From: Euglena gracilis
Taxonomy: Eukaryota; Euglenida; Euglenophyceae; Euglenales
Direction: 5' to 3'
Assembly: GCA_039621445.1 (NCBI GenBank)
Contig: CP154956.1
Span: 1,043,653-1,107,652 of the forward strand
Length of the DNA stretch: 64,000 bases
The translations under genes and the position numbers were made by a program. The notes beneath the pieces were generated by a model. That model was given only the letters and a program-made list of their open reading frames with translations, had not been told where the DNA came from and did no database searches. Positions 31,674 to 41,754 of the stretch are shown here, piece by piece (the first letter of the stretch is position 1; each line of letters starts with the position of its first letter).

Positions 31674-32268
31674 CCTCCCCCCCCCCCTTGTCCAACGACC
31701 GGGCTTGTCTAACGACCACCCCCCCGGTCAGAGACGATCTTTTTGTATGCGATGTTGGTTCGGCCAAAATTGCTAAAAGTTGGCTAAAAACAGTCAAAAA
31801 TAGCCCAAAATGGCCTAAAATGGCCAAAGGATGGCCAAAAGTGCCCAAAAAGTTGCCAAAAACAGCAAAAACAAGGCAAAAATGGCCAAAAGTAGCCAAA
31901 AACAGCCTAAAGTGGCCAAAAATGGGCCAAGGGGGCCAAAGTATAGCCAACAGTTGCCAAAAGTGGCCAAAAGCGACCAAACATGGCGAAAAGCGGTCAA
32001 AAATGCCTAAAAATTCCCAAAAGTGCCCCCAAAATGTCCAAAAATGGCCAAAAGTGGCCAACGGTAGTCAAGAAATAGCATAAATGGCCAAAAACAGCCC
32101 AAAAATGGCCATATACCCCATCTATGGTAAATTTTCCTTCGATTTGGGGTCCACCCCCCTTGTCTAACGACCACCCCCCCTGGTCGGAGACGAACATTGG
32201 CCATTTTAGCGACCGCCCCCCCGGTCGGAGACGAACATTAGTGGTCGTTGGACAAGGGGGGGGGGAGG
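31674..32268. mobile_element. TA-flanked TIR element (TTGTCCAACGACC family)
   Basis: Left CCTCCCCCCC..TTGTCCAACGACC, right GGTCGTTGGACAAGGGG..GGAGG. TA at 31672-31673 and 32269-32270. The middle (31760-32110) is a long run of CCAAAAATGGC-type words of about 12 bp. Confidence 0.8.
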
Positions 32269-32531
32269 TAGGTTTTGGGGCGAAGCGCCAAACTTTTTTT
32301 TGTGAAATGCCTTCGGCTGCCCATTTTTTGAGGGGTCCCCCTCCACCCCCCCCTCCCTGCCCCCCTGGGGGTCCTGCGCTGGGCTGGGTGGGTTGAGGAC
32401 CCCCCCCCGAGCAAGTCAGTGTTTAGGTGCAGAGACAGTTTCCCGCAGAGGTTATTGAAATTTAATATTGAACATTGAATATGCAACTGCGTTTTTTTTT
32501 TGCGTTGATTGTGTGTTTTTTGAGCTTTTTT

Positions 32532-33595
32532 TGCGCAATTTGCAGTTTGTGGAGGGTATTTTTGTGGGCTCAGTTCACCCGGGACTCCATAGGGGAGGTC
32601 AATTACCAGGGGTCGGGGATTGGATGCTGAGACAAGTGGCGCTGAAAAAATTGGCGGAGCAAATTCCTGCCAAATATTTCAGACCTTTTTGACTGAGAAA
32701 CTTTTCCATGTTACTTTTGCGCATTTCCCAATTTTTTTTGTGCAAAAAGGGCGCATTCGTTCCACGTTTTTTGTGCATTTTTTCAAAGCCGGGCTAGCAC
32801 CCCCCCCCTGCACATGCAACGCTTCCTTGTTTATCGCCGCTGATGAATTTCAGATTTGGGTTTGAATTGTATGGCGAGAAGCTCCCAATAATAATGACTG
32901 GTGTCATATGATATTCAAATTCCTCTTTCAGTCTACCAATTTTATCCAAACCTCCCCAATTACCAAGTATTTTCTTGACCGTTTTGGCCCCCAAATATTT
33001 CCGTCGTCAAGTTTCTTGCCTCCAAGTTTTTTTTGGCACCAATCTCCCCCCACTACCTAGCTCAATTTTTTTTGTATTGGTGGTGAATCTGCAACCATTT
33101 TTCTCCCGCAATTTCCTCTGGGAATGATGGATATTTCGAGATGAAAATATTGAGATGACAGTTTCAAGTGCTTAAGACAGCCCTGTCGCGGTTTGTTTGA
33201 CCCATCTGCGGTGTGCACAGCCTAACGAGCTGTGAATACATAACAACGCGCCGCAAACCTCAGCGACACCATGCTTAGGAACATGTGTAGCACACTGCAT
33301 CGCAGACTGGTGGTTTTTCTGTTTAGTCTTTTTGCATCTTAAATTTGAATCATTGAAACACAAAGTCGGTGCAAATGGACTTCTGGTGGAAATTTACGCA
33401 GGTTCCACAGGGGGAATCAGACTCCCACGACACAGGGGGACAAGGGGGAGGAAGGGACCAAGAGGGCGAAGCACAAGAAGATGGTGAGGTCCTGCTTTCC
33501 TTGCCGGCTATTCTGTTCTGGTCTGTTTGTGTGCACGGGTGAGTTCACCACGGTTGCCAAATTTTATTTGCCCACTGTGGACAAGAGAAATTTTT
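32532..33595 (+). other. U1 left part: no gene recognised; solo DIRS end
   Basis: No ORF of note. 33414-33535 is a stand-alone DIRS-A-type right end (CAGACTCCCACGACA through GATGGTGAGGTCCTGC to TTTGTGTGCACGGG) without the rest of an element. The U2 counterpart is 48766-48892. Confidence 0.6.
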
Positions 33596-33640
33596 GACAC
33601 CTCGGGCTCCGCACTTTGCCCTTGTGTGGCCATTCCTTGC

Positions 33641-33757
33641 GACACCTCGGGCTCCGCACTTTGCCATTGTGAGGACATGCCTTGCTCGCCGGCATGTCTT
33701 TGTGCTTCGCCCTCGGTGTCCCTTCCTCCCTGGTCGGTTTTCCTCGAGGGAGTACGA
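33641..33757 (+). mobile_element. Mini-DIRS (117 bp) nested in the left ITR of DIRS-B
   Basis: Starts GACACCTCGGGCTCC and ends GAGGGAGTACGA, the two exact ends of a DIRS-B element, with the whole interior missing. It interrupts the ITR between CCATTCCTTGC and TCGCCGGCGGTG; the uninterrupted form of this sequence is at 42901-42930 (inverted). No target duplication. A second such element is at 44952-45070. Confidence 0.85.
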
Positions 33758-34056
33758 TCGCCGGCGGTGTTGTTTGGATTGTGACGCGCTGGGTTAGGAG
33801 TCCCTGCTAAGTGCCTTTTTTCGCCGGAGTTGGCTGATCCCTAATTTGCCCTTCGACAACAAAGAAGAAAGGAACTTCAATTCAAGAAGCTTAACAATTG
33901 AATATCAAAGAGTTGAATCAAGCGAATTATCCAGAAAGTGAGACTCGTGGAGAATATCAAATCCAATTTTGTTGACACATTCAAGATTTCAATGAGAATC
34001 GGACTCCCACGACAGAGGAAGGGGGAGGAAGGGACCAAGAGGGCGAAGCACAAGAA

Positions 34057-34158
34057 GATGGTGAGGTCCTGCTTTCCTTGCCGGCTGTTCTGTTCTGGTG
34101 TGTTTGTGCGTGCGCGGGGGGTGCTTCTTACTGCGCCTTTGTTGCCGGAGTTGGCGAT
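34057..34158 (+). repeat. DIRS-A right inverted terminal repeat
   Basis: GATGGTGAGGTCCTGCTTTC through TGCGTGCGCGGGGGGTGCTT to GCCGGAGTTGGC, inverted at 38654-38748. The extra outer part 33999-34056 is complementary to 34380-34440. Confidence 0.9.
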
Positions 34159-35534
34159 GATGAGGCCTCGTCCGACACCTTGGCGAAGTGGAACCGTCGT
34201 GGCCCCGCCCCCCCCCTCACGCATGGTTGCTTGCTGGGGGCCCCCCCCCTCGATGGGGATGGTGGTCTCTTTCTGGTGTTTTTCCGGGTGGGTGGTTGGG
34301 GCTGCTTGGTCGGGGGTCCCCTTTCTGTTTGGGATGTTTTCCTTTTTCTGCTGATTTTTTGGGTGGGGGGGTTGGGCTCACCATCTTCTTGTGCTTCGCC
34401 CTCTTGGTCCCTTCCTCCCCCTTCCTCTGTCGTGGGAGTCCGAGACCATTCGGGCTCCGCACTGCGAGATGGTGAGGTACTGTGCACCCCCCTTTGGGCC
34501 ATAATATTTTGAATTTTTGAAACGACACCAAGTCGCAAATAGTGAGCTTGGAAGGCCCCAAAATTTTTCCACTGACCCAGCTGCTGGACTTCTTCCACTT
34601 GTAAACCAGCATTTTTCCACCATAAAACCCCAGCCCCTCTGGTGCTGTGGGGTTTCCAATGGGTGGTGTCCACCCCCCCCTCTTGCAGAATTTCTTTGGT
34701 AAGGGAATTCACTCTTTCTGATGTCAAAGGTCGTTTACCATCCAAAGACCATAACAAATTATTTTTGTGCCCAACCATGTGGGCTGTCCTTTCCACATAC
34801 TCTTTCAATAGGTGCCAGGGGCTGATGAGGGGGGTGTGTGGCAAATTCAAAATCTCCTCCCATCTTGGGAATTGCCACCCTTTTCTTTGCAATAAAATGA
34901 AAATTTTTTCTCCCACGAAACTGATTTTTCGCTGTGTCCTGGCTAAATCAACCCCCCTGTGGAGGGCCAAAAGCCTCCAACAAATGATGAGTCTGTTTCT
35001 GAGCTCTTTCACAGAGAGTTCTGAGAGGGGTCTTGATTGTCTGATGATGTTGTTTAGAAAATCAGTGGGGTCCCAGAAATGGGCATACTTGCAGACATTG
35101 GAATTCCATTTCCTTTTCAATGGAGACAAAAGAGGGGAAAACCTCAATGACCCAAACCCTGGGAGTAATAAAACTGCTGCATATGCATTTCGTGCAGTGT
35201 TGAGGCTGTGAACAGCCAAATCAAGGATGGCCTCGGCCATCTTGTGGACTGTGCAGTCCTGCAGGGGCACCCTTTTGTGCAACAATTGGCCCACCAATGT
35301 CCTGAAGGCTGAATCATATCTCTTGACATTTCCCAGATTTTTTATGTAAGTGTCGATACTGGACATCGAAACTTCCTGGGATTGTAATATTTGCCTGACA
35401 CAATCAAGCAGGCCAATTTCCACCTTGGGGGGGGCATCTCCTCCCCCCAGCAGTTGGTGAACAGACCCCACTGGGGGGGTACCAACAAAACTTTGCTGCC
35501 TGGCTTTCTGATTGCCATTAATTGGCGCCACCAT
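34128..35534 (-). CDS. DIRS-A tyrosine recombinase (YR)
   Basis: Start chosen at the ATG of MVAPIN (35532-35534), because DIRS-B has MVAPIN at the matching place; it overlaps the end of the RT ORF by about 190 nt in another frame. 468 residues. The catalytic set is visible: first Arg in LLALHRGVDLART, HSTRGAG (H-x-x-R, about 34628-34645), GQW and the nucleophile Tyr in HYLRLG (about 34530). It would cut and join the circular cDNA into the genome, replacing an integrase. The C-terminal tail (SAEPEWSRTP..EGEAQEDG, then Lys/Arg/Pro-rich) is encoded by the internal complementary region. The frame is also open upstream to 37454. Confidence 0.9.
   Translation of the reverse strand: MVAPINGNQKARQQSFVGTPPVGSVHQLLGGGDAPPKVEIGLLDCVRQILQSQEVSMSSIDTYIKNLGNVKRYDSAFRTLVGQLLHKRVPLQDCTVHKMAEAILDLAVHSLNTARNAYAAVLLLPGFGSLRFSPLLSPLKRKWNSNVCKYAHFWDPTDFLNNIIRQSRPLSELSVKELRNRLIICWRLLALHRGVDLARTQRKISFVGEKIFILLQRKGWQFPRWEEILNLPHTPLISPWHLLKEYVERTAHMVGHKNNLLWSLDGKRPLTSERVNSLTKEILQEGGVDTTHWKPHSTRGAGVLWWKNAGLQVEEVQQLGQWKNFGAFQAHYLRLGVVSKIQNIMAQRGVHSTSPSRSAEPEWSRTPTTEEGGGRDQEGEAQEDGEPNPPTQKISRKRKTSQTERGPPTKQPQPPTRKNTRKRPPSPSRGGAPSKQPCVRGGAGPRRFHFAKVSDEASSSPTPATKAQ
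34380..34484 (-). repeat. DIRS-A internal complementary region (ICR) inside the YR gene
   Basis: On the + strand: complement of the right outer end (CCATCTTCTTGTGCTTCGCC..GTGGGAGTCCGA) directly followed by the left outer end (GACCATTCGGGCTCCGCACT..GATGGTGAGGT). In the DIRS-1 model such a region templates completion and circularisation of the cDNA. Here it is also coding sequence. Confidence 0.9.
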
Positions 35535-37454
35535 GATGTTGAAGCCCAGTGGGGTACGATCAACAGACAAGTCAGGTCTGGGTTTACCATTAATCTCTGA
35601 ACCCATTGGGGAATGATGCTCCAGGGGGGGTTTGCATAAACTGGGGGGAGGCCCCTCAAATCTGCCTTCAAGGCATCCACCAGCAAAGCCCCTTGGTGGG
35701 GGTATCGACAAACAAACTTGGGGAATTTTTTGTTGCTGGGTGTGCAAAACATGTCCACCTCGGGGGTGATTTCCTTTCTGAAAAACTGAACAATTTGGTG
35801 AAAGATGTTTAGGTTTAGGGTATAATCCCCTGGGTCCTTTTGCTCCCTGGTCAGGGAGTCTGCCAATTGCTCTTTTGTGGGAACCCAAACCACCTTCAAA
35901 TTGATTTGCTTTTCTTGGCAATGATACAGCAGGGGTTTTAGAATGGAATTTAGGTAGGGCTTTTTGCCTCCCCATTTTGTTAGATAACTTACAGCCACTT
36001 GGCTGTCCACATGAAGCATTATGGTTTGTTTTGGCTTTGCCAGACTTTTTACTGTCTCCACTGCTGACATCAATTCTTTTTGGTTGATGTGAAGGATGTG
36101 CAGGTCCCTCCAAAAATCCTGCACTTTTTGGCCTGAGTTTTTGTCCAGCCCCCCCCACTGCCAGGTGCTGCTGTCTGAAAACAGATCCTGAGAGGCCTGG
36201 GATTGAAAGGCTCTGCCCACACCTGGCTGCAAAAACGCTTTTAACTCCACAATTTGATCTTTGACCCCCTGGGGAATGATTAGGGTGTGGTCCCAACCCC
36301 ACTTTGTGTGCAAATCCACCATTTTGCAAAGTTGATCTGTCAGAATTCTGAGAAATGGCATGGAGACTAAATAGCTTCTGACCTGCCCCACAATAGAGCT
36401 GAGTTTTCTGCAGCTCATTTTTTGTGCTGTGAGCACTTTTCCCAGCTCCTTTCTTAAGGATTTTAGTTTTTCCTGTGGGATTTCCAGCTGGCCTTTTTTC
36501 AAATTGACCCACTGGCCCAAATGTTTTATCTCCTGTGTGGGTTCCAGACAAGATTTGGGGAGGTTTAATCTGAAACCTGCCAATAAAAGGTCCTGCTTTA
36601 TTTCTGCCAAATGTTGGGCTGCAGTCTTTTTGCTGGGGGCTAACAGCAAAATGTCGTCTAGGTAGATGAAAACTACCTTTCCCTCCTTTCTCCACTTCCT
36701 TTCCCAGACTCTCATGAGAGTCATAAACTTTTGTGGCAGGCTGCTGATGCCAAAACATGCAGCTTGAAACTGCCAAGTTTCCCCCCCCACTTGCATGCAG
36801 ACATGTTTTTCCAGGCTGCTGTGCAGTTTTAGGTGAAAATAAGCATATTTCAGATCTATTTTTCCACAGAACCATCCTTTTCTTAGGTATGGGAAAATGT
36901 TTCCCATGTGTTCCAGTCTGAACTTCTGGGGGGTGAAGTGGAGATTTAACTGTCGACAATCTGAGATTAATCTTTCTTTTGTCTTTTCCCCCTCTTTTTT
37001 GGAAAGGATGAAATAAGGGACAAAATGTTTTGCCTCCTCTGGGGGGATTTGCCTGGTTGCTCCTGCACATTCGTATTCCCTCAGAATTTTTTGGGCAGTC
37101 ATTATTTCTTGGGGTGTCTTGAAGGGAACTTTTAATGACATCTGAGGGGGGAGGGGGAGATCTGCCATAACCCCTTCCCTTATCAGGTTTAATACCTCTC
37201 TGCTGGCTCCTGCCTTGACCCAAAGGGGGATACTGGCCTGTAGGGCCTTGTAGGGGGGCACCCCTGGGTGTAATGTATCTGGGGATTCCACAGGCCCCAT
37301 CACAGGGGTCCTTCCCCTGGGCTGCCCCATCACTGGGGGCCCCTCTGGGTGCCCCATCACTGGGGCTGCAGCTGGCCCTGCCATAGGGCTTTTCAAAGAC
37401 AGGCTTTCCCCCTGTTTGGAATGATGGGGGAAGGTCTGTGGTGGGGTGGTACAT
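35342..37454 (-). CDS. DIRS-A reverse transcriptase - RNase H - methyltransferase-like protein
   Basis: The open frame runs from 38413 (1,023 residues); the recognisable protein begins near 37400, and the N-terminal part upstream overlaps the gag-like frame. RT: ISDCRQLN, KIDLKYAYFHL (catalytic Asp, about residue 518 counted from 38413) and FIYLDDILLLAP (YLDD, about 583). RNase H: SDSSTWQWGG, QKELMSA, HVDSQVAVSYLTK and EQLADSLTRE. C-terminal domain EVDMFCTPSNKKFPKF..VYANPPWSII..PHWASTSWW with NPPW, the DAM-like methyltransferase domain found in DIRS elements. It makes element cDNA; the role of the methyltransferase domain in DIRS is unknown. No frameshifts or stops. Confidence 0.92.
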
Positions 37455-37586
37455 ATAATGCTGGGCTGATTATCTTCTGGGGGGGGCCTGCCTGAGCCAA
37501 TCTTGGGCCTCCCCCCCAAGGGCTGATGTGGTCTTGATGGTTTTGGCCACCACTTGCCTTCAGGGCCCTTTGGCCTCCAGAGGCAC

Positions 37587-38640
37587 TTAGGCCTGCTTGG
37601 CCCCCATTGGCCTTTTCTCCAGGACTTCTCTGTCCATTTGCCTCCATCTGGCTGCCAGTGGCACACAGGCCTGCTTGGCCTCCATCCATTGGCCTTTTCT
37701 CCAGGACTTCTCTGTCCATTTGCCTCCATCTGGCTGCCAGTGGCACACAGGCCTGCTTGGCCTCCATTGGCCTTCTTTCCAGGACTTTCTCTTCTCTGTC
37801 CTTCTGGGTTCCCAGTATAGGCCACCATGGCCTGTATTTGGCATTGGCTTGCTGCTCCTGGGAGGTTTGTGTCTGAAATTGCTGGGGGAAAAGTTGGACA
37901 TACCTTTCCCCAATGGGATCTCTCCAGGCTGGGGTACTGGCTGCCATAGCCTTGCCCCTGGGCCCACTGCCCTCTTGAATAATGGCTGCCATAGCCTTGA
38001 TTCTGGGCCCCAGGCCATGTTGAATGATGGCTGCCATAGCCTTGATTTTGATTTGAATCCTTTGGATTTCTGATCTCCCTTGAGAGGCTGCCATAGCCTT
38101 TGCTTCTTCCCCTGGAAGGGGAGGAACTGAGAAAAAGGGGTGGAGTCTGTTGGACCTGTGATGGTAGTCTCCCTGTGTCTTCTCTTCCTGACCACAGTTG
38201 TCCATGGTCCATGGCCATCATTTTGAGTGGGGGAGTCTGAAATCTTTGATTTGCTGGGGGGTGGGGGGGTTGCGATGGCCACGGACTGACGTGCTGCTGC
38301 CGCCTCATCTCCTTCTGCAGCTGCTGCTGTGACTTCACCTTCCCCAGCTTCAGTTGACTTCTTGGAAGTTCTTTGCAGTTCTTCTTGAAATTCAGAGTTT
38401 CTTTGAAATTCATTCTTCATGGAAGTCCTTTGTTGATATCTGTGTTTCTGTTCTTTGAATTTCTTGTTCCAGTTGAACTCGAGGCGTTGAATTCTTCCTT
38501 CAGGAAGTTGAAGTTCCGAAGAAAGTTCGGTCCACCAGTTGGTAAAGTATTGGTTCTCGGGAAGGTAGTACTCCTCGAAAAGCAATTCCACTTGAACTCG
38601 TAGCAGTAAAACTCTTTCTCCTTGAGGTCGAAGGGCAGAA
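37587..38640 (-). CDS. DIRS-A gag-like ORF1
   Basis: The frame is open from 38927, but the part upstream of about 38640 is ITR and flanking DNA. Start not determined; no clear ATG after the ITR until MKNEFQRNSEFQEELQRTSK. Contains HGPWTTVVRKRR, matching HGSWQTVVRTRR of the DIRS-B protein, so this is the shared ORF1. It then carries repeats of (K/S)RLWQP and of PVCHWQPDGGKWTEKSWRKG. Basic, Trp/Gln/Pro-rich and low-complexity: probably an RNA-binding structural protein. Confidence 0.7.
37590..37800 (-). repeat. Tandem repeat of about 63 bp in the DIRS-A gag-like ORF
   Basis: Repeats contain CTTTTCTCCAGGACTTCTCT and CCATTTGCCTCCATCTGGCT on the + strand; about three copies. All three minus-strand frames are open here. 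Confidence 0.85.
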
Positions 38641-38653
38641 TTAAGAATCAGCC

Positions 38654-38748
38654 AACTCCGGCAACAAAAAGCAGTAAGAAGCACCCCCCGCGCACGCACA
38701 AACACACCAGAACAGAACAGCCGGCAAGGAAAGCAGGACCTCACCATC
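38654..38748 (-). repeat. DIRS-A left inverted terminal repeat
   Basis: Inverted copy of 34057-34158. The outer extension to 38772 (CTCGCAGTGCGGAGCCCGAA TGGTC) is the part complementary to the ICR. Confidence 0.9.
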
Positions 38749-38772
38749 TCGCAGTGCGGAGCCCGAATGGTC

Positions 38773-39944
38773 ATGCAATTGACAACACAAAGAAGAGCGT
38801 TGCTGAACAACAAGAACTTCCTGCAGCCACAGCTGGACCACCTGACGGCGCAGTGAAACCGTGGCGAACCGTGGCTGTCCCTTCCCCCCCAGAAAAAGTT
38901 TTTAAAAACCCACCCAGGGACAGCCACGGAAGCTGGCAGACGGTGGTCAGAACCCGAAGGACACCAAAGCCAAGGCAGCTGTCAGGCCACAACGGCAAGG
39001 GCCATGGAGGCCCGTATCCCATTTACACCAATACCTTGTTCAAGCTGGGCCATGGAGGCCAGAACAGCAAGCTGCGCCAAGGCGGCCAAAACAGCAAAGG
39101 CCATGGTGGCCGATGGAACAAAGGCCAGGGCGGCCAGCAATACCAAGGCCAGGGTGGCCAACAATACCAAAGCCATGGTGGCAGATTCCACAACAAGATG
39201 CCCAGTGGCAGGGGCAGGACAGGTCCACAACACCCCCCCAATCATTTCTTCATCACAAACCCCATCAGGGGAAAAGGATTGGCCCCCAGAGGCCCCCCAA
39301 GATTTTCAATGGGCATGGCGCCCAAGAACAAAGAGAAGTCGATGGGGACATCAAAAAGGCCAGTGGGGCCAGAATTATCATCAAGGCCACTGGGGCCATT
39401 TTCATTCTTATTGCCATTGGGCTCAACACCATCCTCAACAACAACAAATTCAAGGCGACTGGGGCCATCAATTATCAGAAGGGGAAAAACCCCAGAAGCT
39501 AAAAGGCTGTCCCCCAGCAGGGGGTTTAAATGTACGGTGGCAGCCCCAGGAGGATGCCCCCAAAGGGGCAGTGGAGGACAAGGGGGCAACCCCCCCTCAA
39601 AATTCTTTGTCAATTCCCATGGCAGGGGCAAACCAAAACAAGGGGGAGACCCAAAATGGGGCCCCTATGGTATGTCATTTGACAACAGCAACAACAAAGT
39701 GGAGGATCAGAGAGTCTGTGAGCAGAGCATGCACACCCCCCCCAGCCACCTTCAGAGAATACTCAATCCTAGTGGCACCAGGGGTGCAATGTCCAACACC
39801 CCCCACCCAGCACCCAGAAAATCATCTAGTTGGGAAAATACATTCCATGGAGGAAAAATGGGGAGACACCCCCCTGCACCAAAGACTTCAAAAAAGTCTA
39901 AAATGGTGGACAAAAAATGCCCCCCCAGCAACAATGTCAACTGA
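38773..39944 (+). pseudogene. DIRS-B gag-like ORF1 (continuation after DIRS-A)
   Basis: The 5' part lies at about 33938-33998 and the rest starts at 38773, in frame when DIRS-A is removed. Contains HGSWQTVVRTRRTPKPRQ, then Gly/Gln-rich repeats (GHGGQNS, GQGGQQYQ, encoded by GGCCATGGAGGCC-type repeats at 39000-39190). Split by the nested element and therefore inactive. Role: presumed nucleic-acid-binding structural protein. Confidence 0.8.
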
Positions 39945-41754
39945 TAAAAAATGGAATTCAACCCCCCTGGGTGAATCCCCCAAAAATTGTCCACCCACCC
40001 AAAACCCAGGGCCAACCTGGACCTGAACCAGGCAGAAAACATTCTGCTGGATTACGAAAAAACTGGGGCAGTGAAACGAGTTTGGGATTCAAAAACCCAG
40101 CATTTGATCCCATGGTTTTTAATTTCAAAACCAGAATCTGCAGAGAAATAAATCAGCAGTTTCAAGTAAAACCTTTCAGGCTGGATCATATCCAGCACAT
40201 TTTCCAGTTTTGGAAAAAGGCCACTGGGCAGCAAAAATAGACCTGAAGGATGCCTATTTTCATATTCCGGTAAGTCCAGGCCTAAGGCCATTTTTAAGGC
40301 ATCAGGTGGGGGGGCAGACCTGGGAATTCCAAACAGGCTGCTTCGGGCTAAATGTAATGCCCCAAATTTTTATGTCAGTCATGAAATGTGGAGAAAAAGG
40401 GGCATCCAGGTGTTTATTTACCTGGACGACATTTTGCTGGTGGCCCCCACCCAAAACGCATTGCAAAATCACCTCAACAGAGTTGTCAAAGATTTGCTGG
40501 ATTCTGGGTTCAAAATCAATGTGAAAAAGTCCACCCTCCAGCCCACCCAAGTGGTAACCCATCTGGGTTTTCAACTGAACTTCCAAGAAGGAAAGCTACA
40601 GGTGCCCCCAGAAAGTCAAAACCTCAAAAATGGAGCTGGGAAAAATCGTGAAAAAAGATTACATGTCAAAAAGGCAGTTGGCTGCCATTTTGGGCCAAAT
40701 AAGATGCAATCTAATGGCCCTGCCCTTTTTAAGGGCTTTTACAGACACCCTGGCAAATTTTTTAGTGGCAAAGTCCACAGCCCCCTGGGACTCAAAACAC
40801 CCCATTTCTCAGGAAAGGCCCAATTAAGGGAAATAAAAATTCTGCTGGAAACCTGGGGGGGGCAGACCCTTCCCCCAAAATGCAACCAGAATGTTGCACT
40901 CAGACAGCAGCACCCATGCCTGGGGGGGGGCTAGACATCCGCACAGGAGAAATTGTGCAGGAATTTTGGAGAAAAGACTCCATTTTGCACATCAATGTAA
41001 AGGAGCTCAGCGCAGCAATCAGCACTGTGAAAAGTTTGAGCAAACCTGGAGAAACCGTTTCCTTGTCAGTGGACAACCAGGTAATTTATTTTTACCTAAC
41101 AAAAGGTGGGGGCAGAAAGGACCCCTTCAACACAATGCTAAGACCATTTTTCAAGTGGTGCATGGAGCACCAAGTAAACCTCCAAGTCAACTGGGTGCCT
41201 TCAAAGGAATGCCTAGCAGACCCCATCAGCAGGTGGGAAATGGACAGGGGGGATTATTTTTTAGACCCCCAACTTTTTCAATGGCTGAGACAGCAGTTCA
41301 AAGATTTCATAAATCTGGAAACAGATTTATTTGCCTCCCCAGGCAACAAAAAACTGCCCAAATTTGTGGCCAGGTGGCCCCATTGGGAAGCCACAGCAGT
41401 AAATGCATTACAATGTCCACTGGACAGCATGGGGGATCTTTATGCAAACCCCCCCTGGTCAATAATTCAAAATTTTTACCCAGGTTGAAAATGTTTCCAC
41501 AGACCAAAGTTTTGATGGTCACCCCCTACTGGGATTCAGCCACGTGGTGGCCCCAATTAATAAAAATGAAAGTGCCAGGGACCCCCTGCCTGAAAATCAC
41601 CCCCTACAAGGGCATGTTCACCAACTGCAGGGGGGAGCAAATGCCACCCCCCAGGTGGCCCCTCCTTTGCATGGTTTGCTCAGGCAAATTTTGGAGGGGA
41701 AACAAACTCAAGTTAAAACCATTGAAGATTTCCTGGGGAGAAACCCCAGTTTAA
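39945..41754 (+). pseudogene. DIRS-B RT - RNase H - methyltransferase region, frameshifted
   Basis: Family motifs are all present but spread over several frames: KIDLKDAYFHIPV (about 40231), FIYLDDILLVAP (about 40410), HINVKELSAAISTV and SLSVDNQVIYFYLTK (RNase H, about 40990-41105), LADPISRWE (about 41215), then DLFASPGNKKLPKF and LYANPPWSII (about 41440), and YWDSATWWPQL in another frame (about 41528). A TAA interrupts at about 40160. Some shifts lie in homopolymers, so sequencing error cannot be excluded, but DIRS-A, equally rich in homopolymers, has none. Confidence 0.88.

Larger units (their letters stand above)
33999..38772 (-). mobile_element. DIRS-A: apparently intact DIRS-like YR retrotransposon (4,774 bp)
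   Basis: Read on the minus strand it starts GACCATTCGGGCTCC (38772) and ends GTGGGAGTCCGA (33999). ITRs of about 100 bp: 34057-34158 is inverted relative to 38654-38748 (GATGGTGAGGTCCTGCTTTC). The internal complementary region at 34380-34484 contains GTGGGAGTCCGAGACCATTC, which is exactly the element's two ends fused. It sits inside the gag-like ORF of DIRS-B: removing 33999-38772 makes the ORF continue in frame from 33998 to 38773. All three coding regions are open, so this is probably a recent insertion. Confidence 0.95.

Noticed and set aside
37393-38205. 270-residue minus-strand ORF as a separate DIRS-A gene
   Set aside because: It lies wholly within the gag-like and RT frames in a repeat-rich stretch open in all frames; nothing supports translation.
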